Assembly: GCA_022497155.1 (NCBI GenBank)
Contig: MU385720.1
Span: 930,001 to 994,000 of the forward strand
DNA from: Whalleya microplaca
Taxonomy: Eukaryota > Ascomycota > Sordariomycetes > Xylariales > Xylariaceae
Length of the DNA stretch: 64,000 bases
Direction of reading: 5' to 3'
Shown: positions 55,391-64,000 of the stretch, one piece after another
How positions within the stretch are numbered: the stretch's first letter is position 1
Layout: each line of letters starts with the position of its first letter
Made by a program: the position numbers and the translations under genes
Notes under the pieces: generated by a model
Told to the model about the DNA's origin: nothing
The model's database searches: none
Seen by the model: only the letters and a program-made list of their open reading frames with translations

Positions 55391-57177
55391 TCTATCGATA
55401 GAGTCAATATATGTGTCGTTGGGTATTGGGTTAATTGATTGGATTCCTGGCGAAGCAGAAAATATGAGATATCCAAGTCATCTATACAGAAATATTATGA
55501 TGCACGGTAGCTTTTATAAGATATAAGGAATCCAAATGACATATGAAACTTAAGAGTCATGTCAAATAAGTAGCGGGACCATCACAAGTCACAGTACTTT
55601 TTTTTCAAAAAAAAAAAAAGTGTCACAGACATGTTTTAGGATTTATATGATACAGTGACTCGAATTTAATATAAAAGTAAGTCATAAGACCAGTTCCTGT
55701 TTGCATGCAAACCTCTAGGTTTGGCTGGGAAACCCGATGAATGATTCAGATTTCAACCAAACATTATTTCCTACGTCAATGCACACTACCTAGTGCTACT
55801 AACGCTATCCGTTTCGTTTTACACCTAGTCGATTAAGTTGAAAACATATATAAGCTCAGCGTCAATGTTTATGACAGGTATGAACTTCGCTAGAATATTG
55901 AATGTGCTATTTGGCCATCAAATAAGGCCTTTGGAGCTATCGCGAAGTGGATATTTGGCCTCGAAGTACTACATATTATAGTCGGTGATTGCGAACAGTC
56001 AGGGCGTATAGTATCAAAGATATAGGATGAATACCCGTTAATTGTTGTAAAGTCTAAGTCTAAGTGTATCTAGAGCCCTTGGGGGATATACGAATATAGT
56101 ACAGCATGTGGGTCGCCCAACCTCCTATATTCTAACATATAATTGAGTATTACTGCAGCGTAAAGTTCGAATGGAGTATCAAATGGTGCGAGTTCCTTTT
56201 CCCCTTCCATTATAATCCAAGGCTTCGATGATAGCCTCCCTTGAATATCCCTTTAAGAGATAATCGTAGGGTGTTGAATTTAGTTAAAAGCCTTGTTCGT
56301 GCCCACCTCATCAAGTCATGACTTATTGGTGACCCTCTTTGAAAAGAGGCTGTTACATGGCATTGATTCTTAAACATAGATCTGCCTGATGAAATAGGGT
56401 TACATGGCTGAATACGGGCTGACTTATGGCCGCAGCCTGTACACACAAAGGGATGCCGCCCCTTCTAGCTTCCCGTCGCTAAGTCGTGCGGTTGGCTTAC
56501 GACTGAGAAAATAAAGACTTTCGAATTGGAAGATAAAGAGCTCTACAGGCTAGGCTGGGGAGCAACGTGAGAGGACGCCCCAGATGGTTTCCTCCTCTAG
56601 AAAGAACAGACGTACAAACCCGTAGTACATAGCACTTTGATTTCCCACCCATCAAGTACGGAGGCGTAACTGGACGTCAGATTCGAATTTTTCTGGACTT
56701 GGCTTTGTTATCAAAGTTACCGAGTATTTAAGCCAGGGTGATGTATATAATGTCTATCTATAAACGGCGACATCAGCCTTTTCTATCTGAAGCATGTCTT
56801 GAGAAATTGATGTAGTGCAATAGCCCTCTATTTTTATCTGAGAACATATTTGTGGCTAAAATAAGGCCGAGGGGTGATTGCTAGATAAGTTACGTGCATA
56901 GCAGCAGTATCTTAAACATGCACTAGTCATCCTCTACACTCGAATATGATCCTGGAACGGAAGAGCTAAATACGATGAAAGGGGAGCTAACAAGAGAGTA
57001 TGTCTGGTTCATATCAACTAGTAATTATAACCTTTCATTTGTTCTTCAAATTGCGTGAGGTGACTCTACTTTAGACGACGTATAGCCGTTTGGGTAGCGG
57101 TCGCTCTACACGTCAAATACTGTTTTATCATCTCTCACATGCTGGTATATCGAAATAGAGGTTCAACGACGCCAGGA
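55391..57177. other. AT-rich gene-free stretch with a T8/A13 hairpin
   Basis: About 1.8 kb. At 55599-55619 eight T and then 13 A residues flank a single C and can pair into a hairpin; a weak longer inverted similarity surrounds it (GAGTCA-type ends near 55553 and 55657). The frame at 56210-56446 (minus) has no family signal. Nothing else. Confidence 0.5.
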
Positions 57178-58530
57178 TCACAACTTCGCGTCCCAGCTTT
57201 GTCTCTCTGCTTCCCTCTCTTCTGCAAGCACCTCTTCTCTGAGACGCACTTCCACATTCTTCGGCACGCCCTTATCAAATTTAACTAGAACGACATGTTC
57301 CCAAACCCCGCCTCTGTCAGTACCTTTCAGTTCCGTGCCAGGTTTGTCTAGTCCCAAGATCACCCTTCGATCCCTTTGCCGCATGCCCAATGTGGTGGGA
57401 CTTATCACCTTGTCGGCCCAAGGAATCTGGGCGGTGGAATGCCTCGCCGCCCTCGGCTCGCTTGTCGTCGGTACCGTGGTTAGGAAGCTTCTCACTGTCT
57501 CCCGTTGTGTCCGATAGTGGTCTACCACCTCGGACGGGCTAAGAGACACCGCAGACGGCCCGGTCAAGAATTGCGAGAGTATATGCAACAGGAAACACTG
57601 TGGTGGAAACAGTATTATCTCGCCCTTTCTTTGCTTTTCTAACCATGCACTAGCATGATCGAAGCGCGCTGCAGTGATTTCCATACCTCCGTCTGGGGTG
57701 GGCACCATCGCTTCAGACTGCGCGGCTGATATGGCGGGGTCGTCGCTTGTTGAGAGTGGTAGCATGTAAATATACATTGGTGTACTAAAGCGTCGGGGTT
57801 GGCTTTGGGGTGTTATCCATCTTGTGAAAGGCAAAAGATTATCTATGCGATGTTTAGTATCCTTGTCAGGTCTTGAAGTCCTCATATTCTACAAGGAATT
57901 ATTACCTATGTCTGCGACTCCGCCGACGCTGTCAAGCCACTCAGTGAAGCGGATATTGTTGTTATAGATCGCCTTGCGCGCATCATCACGCTCGCTGCTG
58001 GGTAGATTTAATAGCTCGCCGTCTTGTCCCCCCTTGCGCGCAAGTAAGATGCCACTCTCCTCGAATGTCTCACGAATTGCGCCAAGTCTATAGGCGACCG
58101 AGTCCTCATGCCGCTTGACATCACTTGGCCCCGGAACTATTCCATCATGAAACTCGGAGAGATTACCGCCAGGAAATACGTACGCAGAAGCGAACGCTGA
58201 CGAGGTCTGTACCCTGTGCAGTAGCAGGACGTGATTTTTAGGTGATAATAGGACTATGCTTGCGCTTGGTCGGGCCTCCATCATATCCCTCCTCGGCGTA
58301 GCTGATGTATGAGTCGCTTTCGATATCGCGAATGGCCTTCCACGCCAATTTGGGGTTTGGACCAACTTCCTGGTTTGTATCACTTGCCTCACTGTTTTAC
58401 TGAATGGATGGGTTGAGCAAAAGACAAATCGAGAGTGACGGAGCGATTGATAAAGATTTTCACGCCGCAGAGAATGAGATGTGGGTGAATGTTCTCTTAT
58501 TAAGAGAAATATAGAGGACCGCAATGGCAT
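57178..58530 (-). CDS. NUDT19-like Nudix hydrolase, 429 aa
   Basis: Two exons, 57906-58530 and 57178-57842, with a 63-base intron (GTAATA to CATAG), phase 1. The Nudix region starts with ASIVLLSPKNHVLLLHRVQT and FVFPGGNL-like sequence (here YVFPGGNLSEFHDG). The catalytic part is AIRETFEESGILLAR, separated by a longer insert than in classic Nudix boxes, as in NUDT19. The C-terminal half has LLPFTRWITP, PRRFSTPMYIYMLP and a final KNVEVRLREEVL. Animal NUDT19 splits CoA in peroxisomes or mitochondria. The N-terminal 85 residues are basic and Ser/Arg-rich (mitochondrial-like), but an ATG at MMEARPSASIV could be an alternative start. Confidence 0.88.
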
Positions 58531-59389
58531 CCCGTTTATTCTACATGAGATACATACGTGTAGAGACAGATACGGTAATTACGTGATACTGAAGTGGGAT
58601 ATTGAGGGAACATGCCGAGGTTGAACGTATCTGCCCCAAGCTGTTTAGCACTGGTCCAAGCGCTCGACACTGTAAGGTTTATTCTCCGTATGCACATCTC
58701 TGCCTAAACATTCCCGTCATGGATCATTCAAGGTACTTCCTTGGCTTAATGTTACGCATAATACTGAATTCCGACATACATTTTATAAGGCTGGTCAATG
58801 ATGATTGTGATATTCCGTACTCTTGATGAATCGTACAAACGGTTAGGTATACTTAGACCTCCATGGATGATTGATTAGATAGTCCATCGGGCCACATATT
58901 ATTCAACAACCTGAAATGTATTTCTGCGCTGCACGCTACATGTATCTTGAACAACCAGGGTGTCCCGATAGCGTGGAACGAAATTTGAATGACATATCGC
59001 TGAGGCCAATTCCCTTCATTGATTGCATGGGTGAGTCTCTCAGGTTTCCCGAGAATTCACATGTACTCGAAGCCATGACAGGAGTACCCTCAGATGAACA
59101 CAATTCCATTCCGTAAGCTTCCTTCACATGTCGCGACCTCCCTGGGCTTCCACCGATTAGTTCAAGTTCATGGGAACGCTAACTCAAGGTCTATTGAATA
59201 CTATAAAAATTGTCCAGGGCAACTTTCGGCTGATGCATATGTCTGCAGCTTATAATTATACAACGAGCCCTGACGAACTCTGCAGGAAAGTACATATAGA
59301 ATTCAACCCTTGAGCGTAAATGAATCCCTCGTTGCATCCTAGCATTTTCATTTTTACACTTGGTCCTGATAATGACCGTATATCCATGT
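58531..59389. other. intergenic, no supported gene
   Basis: About 860 bases, AT-rich; frames at 58916-59127 on both strands are too short and have no features. Confidence 0.55.
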
Positions 59390-60213
59390 CTAGCAGTTGT
59401 CCCCGCCCACAACGGTACTGATATTAAAGGGAGCGTCGATTTCCGTTCCCCGTACCTCTGGTGGTGAGTTCAAATTATTGGGTAGATAAGCACAATTATC
59501 AACGATATCTTGAGCATACTTTGCAAAGAGATTGCATGCAAACTCCACTGTCTGAGGACTGTCATTGCACCACCATATTGCGGAGTTGTAAGAGCAGCTG
59601 ATTCGTCCGCAAGAGCCCTGGCCAGGTGATGGCGCCGGTTGGTTACTGCACAGTACGCTGTCAGGCAGGCTAGATAGATACTCAATGCCATTTTTGATGT
59701 AATTCTGACCAACTCTGTCATAGCCACCTACATCACAATCCCGTTCCACGTTCTATGTAGATGTTAGAATGGCATATACGGAGATAACCTCGAGAGGGCT
59801 TAGACTTACGTTACTCGGAGGAGACCCGTCGTATTTCGTTAATCTATCCTCTTCGGTGGTAGGAGTGAGTGTGAAGCTGTCACCCATAATGCCCATGAGC
59901 TGCAACTTAACTTCCTAAATACCAAACCCCTGAATTAATATCAAATTAACAACAGCATGGTCAGATATCGTACCTCAAAAGAGCCAGTAAACTCCTTCCC
60001 TGGATCGACGCCCTCGAAGCCTTTCCATACAATCTTGACGATATTATTATTGTACGCAAGTTGAGTACCAACATCCAGACCAGTGGCGGCACGCCCCTAA
60101 GCAGATACGTAATAAGCAAGTATTCCATACTCCACTAACAGATATCCACTTACTAAAGTAGCAGCAAGAGAAGGGCCCGCCCAAAGCGACAGAAAGGTCA
60201 ACTGGCTACGCAT
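59390..60213 (-). CDS. Secreted cysteine-rich protein with SCSYNSxIWWCN motif
   Basis: Four exons, all phase 0: 60154-60213, 59974-60096, 59810-59914 and 59390-59752, giving 216 residues. The first exon is a signal peptide, MRSQLTFLSLWAGPSLAATL. The mature part begins GRAATGLDVGTQLAYNNNIV. The last exon has SSLPDSVLCSNQPAPSPGQG, CGRISCSYNSAIWWCNDSPQ and FACNLFAKYAQDIVDNCAYL. Six or more cysteines are spaced as in a large group of ascomycete small secreted proteins with the 'RxSCSYNSxIxxCND' signature, some treated as effectors. The precise role is unknown. The gene lies close to a broken transporter gene in an accessory part of the window. Confidence 0.8.
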
Positions 60214-61019
60214 TTTGTGCAAAAGCTTATATAACGATGGTTTCTATGCTTCGGTCGGTAGAGGGATATATGATCAGAATAGGTGAAAGGGGACTTTGGT
60301 GTAGTGCGAGGCCTTAGCAGCCTAGACAAATGGATATGTAACATAGCTTTATAGACGTCAAAGGTTTTAGATCATATCTCATACAGCCCGGCAAAGAATT
60401 ACCCTCGTTAACGAATACTTCGTCAGCGACTCCGTGTAACATTCCATGTATCGAAGCAAACAAACAACTACCTGCAGTTGATCATGGATTAGCCTGCAAA
60501 ATAACCGAGGAACTTCTATTTTGGCCACCTACGGTTAAGTTTCCTTGTGTAGCTTTTGCTAATATTAAAACGCGTAATCCTTTTCAAACGGGTATAAAAA
60601 GAAGTAGAACCACGTTGAATACTTCGAGTATAATTCAGTCGACTTTTCAACACGGGAGAATAGAGACAACAGATCGAGAATCTTTCAATCATTCGCATAA
60701 TGTTATATTGGATGTTATTATGTCCGAGAAGTCGAGGAAATGGTAGACCCCATGATGGAGATAGCAAACCCCTAAAGGGAACCGAAAGGCGATTCTTGGA
60801 GTCTTCGACACCAGTCCATAGGCAAGATATCGAGGCGCCACGTATCCATCGCAGATCTAGCCCCGCAAGCGGGGGGTGATAACTTATCTCTGTAATGGTA
60901 CGATCTTGAACCATGTTTACGGTTATTGTCCCTACCGTCACAAGAAGAGAAGAAAGTGTGATGAGCGTAAGTTGCACTAGCAGTAGTTGCTCTATTCGTT
61001 TATATCTATGAAAACTGCT
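60214..61019. other. intergenic, no supported gene
   Basis: About 800 bases. The 153-codon frame at 60516-60977 (minus) has no family features; I do not support it. Confidence 0.5.
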
Positions 61020-62672
61020 TTATTCTTCTTCTGCTTCGCTGTAGTTTGGCTGAACGAGTAACATTACGATTGTCGAGAAGCCTCCTACGAGCCCCAGAAA
61101 GATGAACGAGATACCAATCCACACTCCTCTTAAGCTCATGCCCTTTTCAAATAATCCCGCTACTAATGCGGCTCCAAACATGGAGCCTAATGTGTCGAAC
61201 ATTGATATCGCACTGTAGATGCGTGCAATATGCTCCTCTGCGACAAGAGAAGTGATAAAACTGCGGAGGAGCAGATACGCAGGTGCTGTTCCTGCAGCCG
61301 CTACTGCGAGGCTGGTGCTCAATAGAGGAACATTAGGCGAAAGCCCGATGAGGCTCCACCCCAGAAAGACTAGGGCAAATGCTGCACGGCAGGTATAGAG
61401 GTCCTTCCCCTGTTCGGAAAGGCGGAAAATAGTTTTGACGGCTATACTAAGACGAGGAATTACTAGTAGGAGCAGGGCGACTTTCACAGCGTTAAAGATT
61501 GTAAGCAGCATAGTTGCGGTGGACAGAGTCAAACGGTAGCGTCTGGAGCAGTACTGTAGGATGATTGAGTGAGCAGAGTTGAGCAGACTGTGACCGAAGA
61601 ATACTACGACCAGAATTACAAGGCGGAAGTTGGCGATGAGTAAGGCGGTGCCGTGTTTGATAAAAAGTGCTGAATTAGTTGCAACGTTAGAAATGTTTAG
61701 TAGAGGAGCTCGGATGCTAGATGTCCTTTGCGGTCTAATTTCTGGCTCATGGTGCAATAATCGTTGATCTAATTTGTTAATCTTGAAGTCGAGTGTCTCG
61801 GGCACAAATATCATGAGTAAAATGGAGATGAAGCGTGCGAGTGTACCGAGAAGGCATGGAATCCAGGGATTCCAGTCCATCAGCCGTGCTGCAACTGGTG
61901 GTATGAACAGGCTTGGTAAGAGATCCGCCGCCCCGGCTCTCATGAAGGCATTCGCTCGGTCTTTCGTCGAAGTCACGTCGTTGATTATAACAAACAAAAA
62001 TCACGAGATCACGATACTTCTGCCTTCCATAACACCGTGGAATGTTGACAACCAGGACATTCGAACATCGAACTCTTGCCACCTCCAAGTGACCAGCTGG
62101 GTCCACGCATCTCGAAGCATGAGCGAAAACATCCCGAGAATGAGGACTGGCTTTCTCCCAAATCTATCGGCTGCCAATCCAAAAGGCACGCCGAGCAAAA
62201 TTGCCGGAATCCCATCTAAGAATTGCTGATAGCCTTCAAGCATTGCTAGGCTACCCTGTACTTCATTGTTCTTACACCACGTTTCCGCCACGCCGCCTAA
62301 CGCTCCAGGTCCAAGCTGGTCTCGCTGAAGCCTTAGTTTGCTTGGATCAACGTGCTCGTAATGGCGGTAGCAGATGATGGACTCGAAAATGCGAATTTGT
62401 GGACTTTCGATAAGCGAATCCGCTACGGTAGCCATAGCGACAATGATGGCAATCCTAAAAATGATGGATTTAGGGGATGTGGATGCTGCTTCAAGCGACG
62501 CGTGTTGGACAGAGACATTGTCAGACGAGGCTGTATTCTATTCTGTAAGAGGTGAGTCTTCAGTTGGTCCGTTGTGAGTCGACGGATAGCATTGTGGTTG
62601 CAATGCTTCACTGTTGCTGCTTCCCGGTAACGGCGCGTCATGATTAGTTGTGAAAGTCATGCTCGTCGTCAT
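61020..62672 (-). pseudogene. MFS transporter gene with in-frame nonsense codons
   Basis: One long frame from an ATG at 62672 to a stop at 61020, about 550 codons, interrupted by TAG at 62538-62540 and TGA at 62001-62003, both exactly in frame. Coding sequence on either side is typical MFS: GLAADRFGRKPVLILG (the A motif), SLLIPPVAARLMDW-like segments, and later LFIKHGTALLIANFRLVI and VGGFSTIVMLLVQPN. The TAG could be removed by a possible 81-base intron (62531-62611, weak donor GTGAAG). The TGA sits between conserved-looking segments and no sensible intron removes it. A loss-of-function allele is the simplest reading. Confidence 0.75.
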
Positions 62673-62830
62673 GTATCCATCTTCTTACATTCATAGTGTC
62701 TTGTTTGATGTTTGAGCATCACCGGTAGCATGTAAGCAACTAATGCCACATCTCATCCAACTCGCCAACACGACTATGGTTACCTATCACATCTCATCTC
62801 TAACTATGCATCTAAACCTAATCTGGAAGG

Positions 62831-63613
62831 TCAGCCGTGATCCACCTTATAACGCCAGATCCCCATGTCTTGCCGCGTTTGCGGTTCTGGGAAACCGGCC
62901 CGCATCTGAGACCACCAATTGAGTCTCCCGAGAACGCCAAGCGCGTATTCCTCTACCAAATCTACATAAACGGTTAGCGCGTTGTACAGCCCTGTCGGAA
63001 TGGGTTTCCAAGCAGCTCTGGAGCCTGTCACACAGGCTACATATTGCTCATGCACTAACATCAATGGGTTCAGTTGTAACATTACTTGAACTGATCCCTG
63101 ACCAGATGTAACGATCCGGAAAAATCAAGGTAGTTAGCGTTTAAGAAGATAGACAACTAACGTTCTTTTCTATCAGATATAACGATGCCATGAAAACATT
63201 GACGTTAGGTGACTTGTACACTGCAGGATCCAGCTAAAAATTATCGTCCCTGTCTGGTACTCCTCGTCTCGGCTAGGTATACCCGACCTGGATGAGCAGT
63301 CAGAAAGATTCCGCGGCAAATAAGCCCCTGTAAAGCTCCCATCTGCCATACCCAGTCTCCTGCGTACAGACGATAGTTGGGCTGATGGATGTGCAATTGC
63401 TATCAGCACTAGATGAATCCAACCTGCCGACTCACTTAGAAGGGTGATAATCATACCCAGAAGGGTTACACTCCTTATCTTGTCGATTAGTTACGTGGCA
63501 AGCCAGCAATAAACACCAACTGCAACAACACAAACACCAACGACATTAGCGATATATGCATCAGGGCCCAACGCCTCCAAGAACGAAACAAATGTCCCCA
63601 ATTCACATTGCAT
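62831..63613 (-). CDS. Unrecognised multi-exon gene or fragments
   Basis: On the minus strand, an ATG at 63613 opens MQCELGTFVSFLEALGPDAY and a hydrophobic helix (ANVVGVCVVAVGVYCWLA) right before a GTAACT donor. About 500 bases on, a strongly protein-like last exon (up to 63082, stop at 62831) reads PIPTGLYNALTVYVDLVEEY and GVLGRLNWWSQMRAGFPE. Between them, a frame at 63173-63454 may hold middle exons. I could not join these pieces with confidence. The gene may be an anchored membrane protein, or a decayed one. No family recognised. Confidence 0.3.
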
Positions 63614-64000
63614 GCTGATAGTCCTGTCTAGGTAGGCTGTCTCGGCTAATTAAAAGCTCTATTAGTTACTAGAAAATCCGACACTGGAGTTGGTCGTCAT
63701 GACCGCTATCCCAAACGTCTCAGAGGTTCTCGAAACCATTATATCTTCGCCTCCAATCATCGAAAGTCCTTTAGCGCAGTATCTGAGCTATGAACTTACT
63801 ACCCATGTATGTAGACCAGGCTGCGGTTCTGACTATGGCCAATCTCTACGCACTTCATCTGCCTAGTAGTCTCACAACACACTCATCTATTTACGCTCAT
63901 TCCGCATATTGGCATTATCGACTCTTTACTATTGATGATTCAGAGCCAACATGGCTCGTCGCGTTAGTGCAGATGACACGTTCGGACCACAGTATTGTGA
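63614..64000. other. window end, no supported gene
   Basis: About 390 bases. I see no convincing coding frame; the stretch may be the promoter of the preceding minus-strand candidate. Confidence 0.5.

Noticed and set aside
60516..60977. 153-codon minus frame
   Set aside because: No family, no secretion signal that would hold, and composition like intergenic DNA.

Overview
The window is nuclear DNA of a filamentous ascomycete (Pezizomycotina). The signs are genes on both strands with short GT-AG introns of about 50-100 bases, ATG starts in good context, and many ascomycete-specific families. It has no CRISPR, operon or ribosomal RNA signal, and I found no intact tRNA gene. Class and species cannot be fixed from the sequence alone. 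Exon borders were read by eye from reading frames and splice sites.

Layout. From 1 to 12.3 kb lie housekeeping genes: a DUF7730-like protein, the splicing factors SmG and Ntr2 in a divergent pair, a Vps3844-domain ER/vacuolar membrane protein, a predicted mitochondrial membrane protein and a large secreted protein. From 12.3 to 21.7 kb the DNA is sparse and mostly AT-rich. It holds one unrecognised ORF and an intronless, divergent eIF1A-like gene. From 21.7 to 31.2 kb is an accessory block of metabolic genes: a P450, an MFS transporter, a CMP/dCMP-type deaminase, a broken membrane-protein gene, an FAD monooxygenase and an MDR dehydrogenase. A very large gene for a protein with two cyclic-nucleotide domains, an F-box and leucine-rich repeats follows at 32.5-35.4 kb. 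Next comes 6.4 kb without a convincing gene, rich in simple repeats, ending at a tiny cysteine-rich secreted protein at 41.8 kb.

From 43.7 to 58.5 kb is a second conserved block: a GHITM-type mitochondrial Bax-inhibitor protein, an F-box protein, methionine sulfoxide reductase A, a YbjQ-family protein, a NUDT15-like and a NUDT19-like Nudix hydrolase, and a J-domain protein with a long charged repeat. From 59 to 64 kb the window turns accessory again, with a secreted cysteine-rich protein, an MFS transporter gene broken by nonsense codons, and fragments of an unrecognised gene.

How the genes work together. The 21.7-31.2 kb block could form a small oxidative pathway (P450, flavin monooxygenase, dehydrogenase, exporter), but no backbone synthase is visible here. 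MsrA and the two Nudix genes share a theme of repair or clearance of damaged metabolites, though their proximity may be chance. The best leads for something new are the eIF1A-like gene, the cyclic-nucleotide/F-box/LRR fusion, the J-domain repeat protein, the unrecognised ORF at 14.7-15.6 kb and the two small secreted proteins.
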